From NCBI GenBank assembly GCA_964455975.1, contig CAYVYP010000033.1, positions 1 to 16,725 of the forward strand: 16,725 nt of DNA, in the 5' to 3' direction. Of the stretch, positions 5,571-12,432 are shown one piece after another (position 1 is the stretch's first letter; each line of letters starts with the position of its first letter). Below the pieces are notes generated by a model. It was not told the origin of the DNA. It saw nothing but the letters and a program-made list of their open reading frames with translations, and did not search any database. A program made the translations under genes and the position numbers. This DNA is from JAETTH01 sp964455975. Its GTDB lineage: Bacteria > Bacillota > Clostridia > TANB77 > CAG-508.

Positions 5571-5924
5571 TTATTTTTTATAATTAGAATCGTTCTTCCA
5601 ATTTGACGGATTATATTTTATGTATTCAATAATTTTATATAATTCTCTTTCGTTTCGTATAATATGTTCATAATAATTACGTTGCCAAATTGAATATGTA
5701 ATTTCTTTATTTGTGAATCTTTTTAATGTTGATATTATAAACGGTAATGTCGCATTTTGCACTGTAGGGGTCGGCGTCCTCGACGACCCTGATATATAAT
5801 TTATATTATTCATATATTTCTCTACAATATACCCAATATCTGTTAATTGAATTTTAGGGTCGTCGAGGACGCCGACCCCTACATTTCCCAATATACATTT
5901 TCTATTCTTTGTACATATTGTTAA
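5571..5924 (-). pseudogene. REP-associated tyrosine transposase (RAYT) remnant, internally deleted
   Basis: RAYTs are single-copy HuH-type (Y1) transposases that act on REP palindromes. The N-terminal piece TICTKNRKC (read upstream of the TTG at 5891) continues as GVGVLDDPKIQLTDIG, and the C-terminal piece reads FIISTLKRFTNKEI, IWQRNYYEHIIRNE and IIEYIKYNPSNW, all family signatures. Between them the block that should carry the HuH histidines (usually MPNHxH) is missing: the text jumps from YMNNINYI to SGSSRTPTPT. The beginning is also cut by a stop just before LTICT. The element cannot be active. The two joining segments are encoded by the arms of a 28-bp REP-like inverted repeat. Confidence 0.8.
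5763..5883. repeat. Pair of REP-like sequences in inverted orientation
   Basis: Two perfect 28-bp inverted copies (5763-5790 and 5856-5883) are separated by 65 bp. Each begins with GTAG before a GC-rich potential hairpin (GTCGGCGTCCTCGAC core), the layout of REP sequences recognised by RAYT enzymes. They are far more GC-rich than the surroundings and lie inside the RAYT remnant. Confidence 0.8.
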
Positions 5925-5995
5925 TTATTTTCTTCCTACAACTTACTATTTTTCTTGCTAATTAAATTATCATATTCTGCATATATTTTCAATAA

Positions 5996-6373
5996 CTATA
6001 CTATCTTTTTTATTAATTCTATTATTTCCTTATTCTCTATCTTTGTAATAGCAAAACACTTCTTTCCTAAGTCTTTTATTGATGCTCCACAATGATATAA
6101 TTCTTTATTAAATTTTTGCACGTCTAAATTTTGAATATTACTTTTGTTTAAGATCTCAATTTATGATCTTAAATTTTCAAATTCTTCTCGTGATAATTGA
6201 AAGCAAAATCTTTCTGGAAACCTATTTATATTTCTTTTCATAGCTTGATTTACAATTCTTGTTTCGCATTGATATAGCACAGCAATATCACTATCTAACA
6301 TTACTTGTCTATTTCTAATAGTATAAATTAAATTTTGTATATTATTATCAAGCACTATTAATTCATTACTCAA
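5996..6373 (-). pseudogene. ORF6N-domain protein, interrupted by an in-frame TAA and internally deleted
   Basis: ORF6N is a phage and mobile-element DNA-binding-type domain, often a partner of KilA-N and Bro proteins. Residues 1-70 match its start (IRNRQVMLDSDIAVLYQCETRIVNQAMKRNINRFPERFCFQLSREEFENLRS). A TAA at 6161-6163 follows, but the same frame continues for 54 codons with KELYHCGASIKDLGKKCFAI, the typical C-terminus of such proteins, to TAG at 5996-5998. The rest of the ORF6N domain and the linker are missing. The junction carries an 8-bp inverted repeat (TTAAGATC, 6148-6155 and 6165-6172). The ATG at 6373 has no strong ribosome site. I regard it as a decayed gene. Confidence 0.75.
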
Positions 6374-6399
6374 ATAAAATCACAACCTATCTTTATTAA

Positions 6400-6411
6400 A
6401 CTATATATAGT
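6400..6411. promoter_or_regulatory. Palindrome upstream of the ORF6N gene
   Basis: ACTATATATAGT is a perfect palindrome (14 bp with flanking A and T) 27 nt before the ORF6N start. It differs by one central base from a palindrome at the dinD promoter, suggesting a shared operator. Confidence 0.45.
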
Positions 6412-6498
6412 TCAAAATGTTTATTTGCTTTTGTCGATATTTTTTTGTATATTTTTGTAAATTTTTCTTAATATAAAGATATTTAGTATAACCTTGTT

Positions 6499-7359
6499 CT
6501 AACTTTTATATTTTGGTAATTTTTTATTTTCTGCCATCTTCTTTTCCTCTGATTTAACTCTTCTTTCTAGCTTCTTTAAGTCTTCTGCTGGTTTTAAATT
6601 TTCCGGCTTAATTCCTCTTTTACCTAACATATTTCTTACACTTAAGTTGTTTTGTATATGTTCATTTGATATTCTTTCTTCTCCATATAAATCTTTATCT
6701 GTAACATTATGATTTGTCATCTCTGTTGCCAAATTTTTAGCTGCTATTGTTAATGTCGGTAAAAAGTCTGCTAATGGTCTATTATCTTTTACATTATACT
6801 TTATTTTCATTTGGGCAGTATTTAATCCTCCAAATAATGCTGAATCTCCTTTTGAACGAATAGTAGCAAAACCTTTATCATCTACTCCTCTTTCATATAT
6901 ATTCTTTGATAACTGTTTTTCAGATTCTTTTAACTTTTCTCTTGCTTCTATTCTATTCATTAATTTTATTCTATCTTCAATAATTTCTTGTTTTCTTGTT
7001 TGAACAGCAAAATATGTTTGTGCAAAAGCAATTTCTTGCTTTTTAGAATCACCATTTTGAGCTACTAAATAACAAGCATAACGCGTTAACATATAATCTT
7101 CTATTTTTCTTATAGCTCCTGAACCTATCTTTACCATTTTCGGCACTTGACGGAAATGGTTTTCTACTGTAAATCCAGAGTTTTTGCAAGCTTTAATTGC
7201 ACGATTTATAACATCTAAAAATCCTTCCCAATACTTATATCCTAACTTTACTTGTAAATCTCTTGCATACCAAAATTCTACATTTTCGTTTTCCTTACAA
7301 TTTATAATAGAATCTAATTGCTCTTTTAATGTCTTTATTATATCTTTGTTAAATTCCAC
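6499..7359 (-). CDS. dinD: DinD-like DNA damage-inducible protein (Bro-N domain)
   Basis: DinD is an SOS-induced protein reported in E. coli to interfere with RecA filaments. The 286-aa product is close to the 274 aa of E. coli DinD. The N-terminal Bro-N domain spans about 1-115 (VEFWYARDLQVKLGYKYWEGFLDVINRAIKAC, YMLTRYACYLVAQNGD), a charged helix follows (130-170), then the DinD-specific part (KGDSALFGGLNTAQMKIKY, RPLADFLPTLTIAAKNLATEMT). The GTG at 7359 follows GGAAGTGAT. A strong promoter with a LexA-like element lies upstream, consistent with SOS control. Its place among mobile remnants suggests acquired DNA. Confidence 0.88.
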   Translation of the reverse strand: MEFNKDIIKTLKEQLDSIINCKENENVEFWYARDLQVKLGYKYWEGFLDVINRAIKACKNSGFTVENHFRQVPKMVKIGSGAIRKIEDYMLTRYACYLVAQNGDSKKQEIAFAQTYFAVQTRKQEIIEDRIKLMNRIEAREKLKESEKQLSKNIYERGVDDKGFATIRSKGDSALFGGLNTAQMKIKYNVKDNRPLADFLPTLTIAAKNLATEMTNHNVTDKDLYGEERISNEHIQNNLSVRNMLGKRGIKPENLKPAEDLKKLERRVKSEEKKMAENKKLPKYKS

Positions 7360-7378
7360 AATATCACTTCCTTTAAAA

Positions 7379-7394
7379 ATACTATTTATAGTAT
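7379..7394. promoter_or_regulatory. Palindromic operator candidate over the dinD -10 box
   Basis: ATACTATTTATAGTAT is a perfect 7-2-7 inverted repeat overlapping the -10 box and expected transcription start. Its core ACTATTTATAGT differs by one base from the palindrome before the ORF6N gene at 6400-6411. Confidence 0.5.
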
Positions 7395-7418
7395 AGAATA
7401 TTTGTTCGCATATGTCAA
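7390..7418 (-). promoter_or_regulatory. dinD promoter
   Basis: Minus-strand TTGACA (7413-7418), 17-bp spacer and TATACT (7390-7395) form a near-consensus sigma-A promoter, a strength that usually implies repression under normal conditions. Confidence 0.85.
7395..7408 (-). promoter_or_regulatory. LexA-box-like element in the dinD promoter spacer
   Basis: CGAACAAATATTCT lies between -35 and -10. It matches the Gram-positive LexA site CGAACnnnnGTTCG perfectly in the first half and at three of five positions in the second. The gene identity supports it; the imperfect half-site tempers it. Confidence 0.5.
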
Positions 7419-7461
7419 GTATTTTGTAATAATATGTAAATTTATTTTGCTAGAAAAATAC

Positions 7462-7514
7462 AAAAATCAAAAAACTTGAGGTCACAATTTGTGACCTCAA
7501 GTTTTTTGATTTTT
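7462..7514. terminator. Terminator of metK, 53-nt near-perfect palindrome
   Basis: The arms 7462-7487 and 7489-7514 are perfectly complementary (core ACTTGAGGTCACA), about 25 bp of stem. Minus-strand T runs lie on the far side. It lies 24 nt after metK and before the dinD promoter, separating the two units. Confidence 0.9.
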
Positions 7515-7537
7515 TCCTCTTAATTGTCAAATATTTT

Positions 7538-8647
7538 TTACAATTTTATTACTTCTTCCCATTTTAATCCTTGTTTTCCAAAATGTCCGTAATTTGTTGT
7601 TTGTTTATAAATTGGTTTTTTTAAGTCTAAAAATTTTATTATTCCATTTGGTGTTAAATCAAATTTTTCTTCTATTAATTTTTCTATTTCTTCTTCACTT
7701 TTTGTAGATGTTCCAAATGTATTTACACAAATTGAAAGTGGTTTTTCCATTCCTATTGCATATGATACTTGTAATTCACATTTTTTTGCTAATCCATTTG
7801 CTACAATATTTTTTGCAATATAACGAAGCATATATGTTGCTGACCTATCTACTTTACTTGGGTCTTTTCCTGAAAAAGCTCCTCCTCCATGGCGACTATA
7901 TCCACCATAAGTATCTACTATTATTTTTCTTCCTGTTAATCCCGTATCTCCTAAAGGTCCACCTATTACAAATCTACCTGTTGGATTTACATATATTTTT
8001 GTATTTTCATCAATATATTTTTCAGGTACTACTTTATTTATTACATTTTTTATAATATCTTGTTTCATTTCATCTAATTTTACATTTTCATCATGTTGAT
8101 TTGATATTAATATTGCATCTATTCTTTTTGGAATATCATTTTCATATTCTACTGTTACTTGTGTTTTTCCATCTGGTTTTAAATATGAAATTATTTTGTT
8201 TTTTCTTACTTCTGTTAATTTTTGAGCTAATTTATGTGCCATATCTATTGCAAATGGCATATAGTTTTGAGTTTCATCAGATGCATAACCAAACATTATT
8301 CCTTGGTCTCCTGCTCCTCCTATATCAACTCCCATAGCAATATCTGGACTTTGTTTTACTATATTTAATTCTATATTACATGTTCTATAATCTATTCCTG
8401 TTTTACTGTCGTCATACCCTACTTCTTTAATTGTATTTCTTATTACTTGCTCTATATCAAAACTAGCATTACTTGTTACTTCTCCTGCTACTGTAATTTT
8501 ATCTTTAGCTGCAAAAGTTTCTAATGCTACTCTTGAATTTTCATCTTGTTTTAAATATTCATCTAATAAACTATCTGATATATAATCACATAATTTATCT
8601 GGATGTCCTTCTGTTACTGATTCTGATGTAAATAAATATTTTTTCAT
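7538..8647 (-). CDS. metK: S-adenosylmethionine synthetase
   Basis: MetK makes S-adenosylmethionine from methionine and ATP, the cell's methyl donor. The 369-aa protein is slightly shorter than the usual 380-400 but contains all signatures: GHPDK (14-18), the GAGDQG loop (111-116) in the signature GAGDQGIMFGYA, and the phosphate-binding GGGAFSGKDPSKVDRS (254-269). The C-terminus ends YGHFGKQGLKWE as expected. The ATG at 8647 follows TGGAGGAG. It has its own promoter in the 60-bp gap after the ABC operon, and no room for an S-box riboswitch, which commonly controls metK in Bacillota. A strong palindromic terminator follows. Confidence 0.98.
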   Translation of the reverse strand: MKKYLFTSESVTEGHPDKLCDYISDSLLDEYLKQDENSRVALETFAAKDKITVAGEVTSNASFDIEQVIRNTIKEVGYDDSKTGIDYRTCNIELNIVKQSPDIAMGVDIGGAGDQGIMFGYASDETQNYMPFAIDMAHKLAQKLTEVRKNKIISYLKPDGKTQVTVEYENDIPKRIDAILISNQHDENVKLDEMKQDIIKNVINKVVPEKYIDENTKIYVNPTGRFVIGGPLGDTGLTGRKIIVDTYGGYSRHGGGAFSGKDPSKVDRSATYMLRYIAKNIVANGLAKKCELQVSYAIGMEKPLSICVNTFGTSTKSEEEIEKLIEEKFDLTPNGIIKFLDLKKPIYKQTTNYGHFGKQGLKWEEVIKL

Positions 8648-8675
8648 TTTTTCTCCTCCATTTTTTTCTTTAATT

Positions 8676-8703
8676 ATTATAACATTTAAACTATGTTTTT
8701 CAA
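8676..8703 (-). promoter_or_regulatory. metK promoter
   Basis: Minus-strand TTGAAA (8698-8703) and TATAAT (8676-8681), spacing 16 bp, lie in the gap between the ABC permease stop and metK. The leader is under 30 nt, so no riboswitch precedes metK. Confidence 0.75.
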
Positions 8704-8707
8704 AATT

Positions 8708-9664
8708 TTACTTTTCTATTTTTATTTTATTAATTTTTGTTCCTGCAAATATTAATATTATTGAACAAATTATTATTAATATCATTCCATTATACTTTAT
8801 TATCTGCATATTTTCTATGTTTATTGCAAAATTTACTATATATCTTTGTGGAAATAAGTGTGATATTACATTTTCCAATCCATTTTTTGATACCTCCAAA
8901 AAACTTCCTGATAATAATGAGGTTATTAATATTATCATTGTACTTATTAGGCTACCATTTTCTTCTGTTTTAAATATTGATGAAATAAAAAAACTAAAGC
9001 TTGAACCTAACATACATATTGTAAAAATTATAAATATCAAATTTAAATTACTAACTACTGTATTTATTGGAATTATTAATTTAGCAAGTAATACTATTAT
9101 AATAGTTGGCACAAATACTATTGTAAATACAACAAAAAAATGACTTAAAACATATTTTATATAACTTATATTTGTTATTAAAATTCTTTTATCAATTCCA
9201 TTTTTTTCTTGATAATAAAATTTATACAACATGGAACTTAATATCAATATAAGCATTGTTAAAAATCCAGTTAAATTTGATATTACTCCTCTATTTTCTT
9301 CGTCTTTAAATGCTTCTTTTATACTCATATTTTGATTTAAAATTTTATCTAAGGCTTGTTTATATTCATCTTTTTTTAATGTATTTATTTCATATTTTCC
9401 ATTTACATATTTTACTATTGCATCATATTTTCCTTGTATCATTGAAGATGCCTTAGGTTCTTCTTTTAAATATGTAATAACTATATTTTTATCTTGAATA
9501 TTAATATTTTGTGTTTCTAATACTCCTAATCTTATTTTATATTCTATATTATTTGTAAATATAAGTGATGCAATTACTACAGCTGGTGGTATAAATATTG
9601 CAAGAAAAAAGTATATTTTGTTATTATATAATCTATAAAATATATTTTTTATGATATTTAACAT
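8708..9664 (-). CDS. ABC-2 type transporter permease (large extracytoplasmic domain)
   Basis: A membrane subunit of an ABC exporter. The 318 aa show the ABC2_membrane_3-like plan: one membrane segment at about 18-38, an extracytoplasmic domain of roughly 95 residues, then five hydrophobic segments between about 133 and 312. The final charged tail (KINKIKIEK) is cytoplasmic. The ATG at 9664 follows AAGGAG, 12 nt after the preceding permease gene. With its two upstream partners it would form an ATPase plus a permease heterodimer; substrates of such exporters include antibiotics, bacteriocins and lipids, but none can be assigned here. Confidence 0.85.
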   Translation of the reverse strand: MLNIIKNIFYRLYNNKIYFFLAIFIPPAVVIASLIFTNNIEYKIRLGVLETQNINIQDKNIVITYLKEEPKASSMIQGKYDAIVKYVNGKYEINTLKKDEYKQALDKILNQNMSIKEAFKDEENRGVISNLTGFLTMLILILSSMLYKFYYQEKNGIDKRILITNISYIKYVLSHFFVVFTIVFVPTIIIVLLAKLIIPINTVVSNLNLIFIIFTICMLGSSFSFFISSIFKTEENGSLISTMIILITSLLSGSFLEVSKNGLENVISHLFPQRYIVNFAINIENMQIIKYNGMILIIICSIILIFAGTKINKIKIEK

Positions 9665-9676
9665 TTTTTCTCCTTC

Positions 9677-10420
9677 TTATATATAATCTTCTGGATTATA
9701 TTTTTTATCTATTATAAATATAAAACCTAAAATTATAATAAAAATAATTGATAATACAACATAATAATTTTTTAAATTTCCATCATATATAATTTCAAAT
9801 ATTTTATTTAGTACCCATGTTATAGGCGAAATTTGAGCAATATTTTCTACCCATTTACCAAGTAATCCTACTGGAAAAAATATTCCTGATAAAAGTGCTA
9901 TTATATTTACAATAGAACCAACTATTTTATTTGTTAAATCTTGATTTTTTATTATTACACATACTAAAGCACCTAAATTAATAGAAAATAATAATAATGC
10001 TAAAAATAAAATTAGTATATATAAAAAGTTTTTATCTCCATAATTAACTAAATTTAATGCTTGTAATACTAATATATTTATTATAAAACATATACCTGTA
10101 AATAAATAAGTTGATATTATTTTTGATAAATATATTTCCTTTTTAGTTACAGGGCTATATGCGATTCTTATATTTGCATTTTTTATTTTTTCTTCCATAA
10201 AGGTTATCGGAGTAATTGTACTTGCAGATAATATTAAATAAAAAATCATTGTTATTCCATAAAAATCATATGATGTAATATAATCTCCACCATATATATT
10301 AGAAAATAAAAATCCAAATATTAATACTAATGAAAATGGATATACAGTGCAAAATAATAATACTACTGGATTTTTTATTAAATTTTTTATATCTTGTTTT
10401 ATTAAAATTCCTATTTTCAA
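9677..10420 (-). CDS. ABC-2 type transporter permease
   Basis: The 247-aa protein has the classic six-segment ABC-2 fold with an amphipathic start (MKIGILIKQDIKNLIKNP), segments at about 18-40, 55-75, 105-125, 133-155, 163-188 and 220-238, and the family stretch GIFFPVGLLGKWVENIAQISPITWVLN. The start is TTG at 10420, with AGGTGA overlapping the stop of the ATPase gene 8 nt upstream, implying tight translational coupling. It is the partner of the downstream permease and of the frame-broken ATPase. Confidence 0.87.
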   Translation of the reverse strand: MKIGILIKQDIKNLIKNPVVLLFCTVYPFSLVLIFGFLFSNIYGGDYITSYDFYGITMIFYLILSASTITPITFMEEKIKNANIRIAYSPVTKKEIYLSKIISTYLFTGICFIINILVLQALNLVNYGDKNFLYILILFLALLLFSINLGALVCVIIKNQDLTNKIVGSIVNIIALLSGIFFPVGLLGKWVENIAQISPITWVLNKIFEIIYDGNLKNYYVVLSIIFIIILGFIFIIDKKYNPEDYI

Positions 10421-10428
10421 TTTTTCAC

Positions 10429-11201
10429 CTAGTCTCTTAAATTTCTACCAGTTAATTTTAGAAAAACTTCTTCTAAACTTTTATCATTATATTTTCTTAA
10501 AAGCTCATCTATAGCTCCTTCTGCTATTTTCTTTCCCTTATCTACAATTATTACTCTATCTGCTATTTCTTCTACTTCCTCCATATAATGAGTTGTATAT
10601 ATTACTGTAGTACCCTCTTCTTGTAATCTTTTTATTGATTTTAATATATGATTCCTACTTTGTGGATCTATTCCTACTGTAGGTTCATCTAGTATTAATA
10701 TTTTTGGTTTATGCGCTATACTACATGCTATATTTAACCTTCTTTTCATTCCGTCCGTGAGTATGTTTTTGGTTTATCGTTTTTTCTTTCCTGTAACCCT
10801 ACAAAATCTAGTGCCTCATTTACTGCTTGTTTTAATTTTTCTTTTTTAAATCCATATAAAGATGCAAAAAATTCTATATTTTTATATGCTGATATTTCTT
10901 CAAATATTGCTAAATCTTGTGGTACAACTCCTAAATTTTGTTTAACATATTTAATATTTTTTTCTATAGGCTCTCCAAAATATATTATTTCTCCACCATC
11001 TTTTTTTGCTATTGTTGAAAGCATACTTATTGTTGTACTTTTCCCTGCTCCATTTGGTCCTAATATTCCTAATATTTCACCTTTGTATAAGTCAAAATTT
11101 AATCCATCAACTGCTTTATTTTCTTTATAACTTTTTTCTAAATTTTTAACTTCAAGAATTTTTTCCAAATTTTCATCTTCTTTCTTTTCAAATTTTTTCA
11201 T
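10429..11201 (-). CDS. ABC transporter ATPase, frame broken twice at tandem CGG codons
   Basis: The nucleotide-binding subunit for the two downstream permeases. Residues 1-148 read in frame: Walker A GPNGAGKST (48-56), Q-loop VVPQD, ending KPKTYS. There CGG (10757-10755) interrupts and the 0 frame ends RTE then TGA at 10746. Skipping that C gives GGA; the next codon is again CGG (10753-10751), and skipping its C gives GGA then ATG AAA AGA AGG. The result YSGGMKRRLN is a textbook ABC signature, followed by Walker B ILILDEPTVGID and the H-loop TTHYMEE. The corrected product is 256 aa. Without both skips the signature glycines are lost. The gene overlaps the AI-2E gene by 14 nt. Confidence 0.87.
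10751..10757 (-). other. Tandem putative +1 frameshift sites (CGG-A-CGG) in the ABC ATPase
   Basis: Minus-strand context TCA CGGACGG AATG. The first CGG is in the 0 frame and the second is in the frame reached after skipping the first C. Skipping both restores Ser-Gly-Gly-Met of the ABC signature. Confidence 0.78.
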
Positions 11202-12321
11202 TTTCTAATTTTAAATTCATATTTTTCATTAAAAGTATATATAATATTGAACATATTGGAATACTTATTATAAAACCAATAAGACCAAATGCTGCACTTC
11301 CTATTGTTATTGAAGCTAATACCCATATTGCAGGCAATCCTATATTTTTTCCTAATACTTTTGGATTTATAAAATTTACATCTATTTGACTTAATATTAG
11401 CATAACTATTACAAATATTATTGCTTTAACAGGAGAAGTTATTGCTATTAAACATGCTCCTATAACTATTCCTATATATATTCCTATAACTGGTATTAAA
11501 CAAATTGCAAACATTAATACTCCTACACTTATTGCTGATGAAATTCCTAGTACAAATATCATACATATAAATGATATAAAACCTATTATAATTGCATCTA
11601 TAAATTGTCCTGTTATAAATTTGTTAAATTGATTATCTGAAATTCTTGTTACATTGGCTATTTTCTCAACTTTTTCCTCTTTTATATATGCATACATTAT
11701 TTTTTTAATTCTATTTAAAATTTGTTCTCTTTCTAATAGTATATACATTGCAAATAAAAATCCTATAAATGTATTTATTATTCCTCCTACTATTCCTAAT
11801 AATAAATTCACTGATGATGACACTAAATTACCACCAAAATTTTGTAACATTTGTATTAAATTTGAACTTATATTATTTAAGTCTATACCTATATTTTGTG
11901 CCTGATTTGCTAAATCTGGATAATTATTAATTATTTTCATTATCCATTCTTGTAAATTATTTATTATTCCAGGAATTTGTCCAGAAATTTTAGAAATTAC
12001 ACTTATTAATTCTGGTATTACTACTCCTATAACTAATATTATTATTGCTATTATAAATATTGTAGCTAAAGTAAAAGAAATTATCCTTTTTGTTTTTTGT
12101 TTTATTTTTTTATTATTTTCAAACAGTTTATCTTCTATTACAGACATAGGAATATTTATCACAAATGCCATACATAATCCTAATATTAGTGGAAATAGTA
12201 TTTTATATAAATATCCTATTGCATTAAATATTGTTCCCATATTTTGAAATCCCCAAAATACTATTACTCCAAACAATATTAAAAACATTATAGTTCTTGT
12301 ATTTTTCTTATTAAATTCCAT
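11188..12321 (-). CDS. AI-2E family membrane protein
   Basis: The family (PF01594; TqsA, PerM, YdiK, YtvI) comprises multi-pass membrane proteins, some linked to autoinducer-2 export or ion/proton antiport; the substrate here is unknown. The 377 aa show paired N-terminal segments (about 10-55), a third (80-105), a central amphipathic soluble stretch with LLSxxxG-type LLLGIVGGIINTFIGFLFAMYILLERE (about 170-200), and a C-terminal membrane bundle (235-365) with LIPVIGIYIGI and FINPKVLGKNIGLPAIWVL, both conserved in the family. The ATG at 12321 follows TAGGAGAG. First gene of the ABC operon; its end overlaps the ATPase start by 14 nt. Confidence 0.92.
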   Translation of the reverse strand: MEFNKKNTRTIMFLILFGVIVFWGFQNMGTIFNAIGYLYKILFPLILGLCMAFVINIPMSVIEDKLFENNKKIKQKTKRIISFTLATIFIIAIIILVIGVVIPELISVISKISGQIPGIINNLQEWIMKIINNYPDLANQAQNIGIDLNNISSNLIQMLQNFGGNLVSSSVNLLLGIVGGIINTFIGFLFAMYILLEREQILNRIKKIMYAYIKEEKVEKIANVTRISDNQFNKFITGQFIDAIIIGFISFICMIFVLGISSAISVGVLMFAICLIPVIGIYIGIVIGACLIAITSPVKAIIFVIVMLILSQIDVNFINPKVLGKNIGLPAIWVLASITIGSAAFGLIGFIISIPICSILYILLMKNMNLKLENEKI

Positions 12322-12348
12322 AAATTTCTCTCCTATTATTTTTTGTAA

Positions 12349-12377
12349 ATTATATCATAAAACAAATTAATATTAAA
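12349..12377 (-). promoter_or_regulatory. Promoter of the AI-2E/ABC operon
   Basis: Minus-strand TATAAT (12349-12354) is perfect; TTTAAT 17 bp upstream (12372-12377) is a modest -35. The 111-bp gap is shared with divergent ylbJ. Confidence 0.55.
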
Positions 12378-12432
12378 GTTTTTTATACATAACTTGTATA
12401 TCTTTTAATATATATTTACAAGGTGATTATAG

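Noticed and set aside
5571..5891. Intact small gene encoding a 106-aa protein
   Set aside because: It is a fusion of two RAYT pieces with the catalytic centre missing and repeat-derived joints, so a remnant is the better description.
8648..8707. S-box (SAM) riboswitch before metK
   Set aside because: The predicted leader is under 30 nt and the whole gap is 60 bp, too short for the structure.
7708..9143. Long open frames on the plus strand opposite metK and the permease
   Set aside because: They are Leu/Phe-rich shadows of the true minus-strand genes, with no ribosome sites or family resemblance.
10429..11201. Two separate coupled genes (ATPase N-half and C-half) joined by an ATGA overlap
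   Set aside because: The signature motif would be absent from both halves, and skipping the two C residues rebuilds SGGM exactly, so one gene is the better reading.
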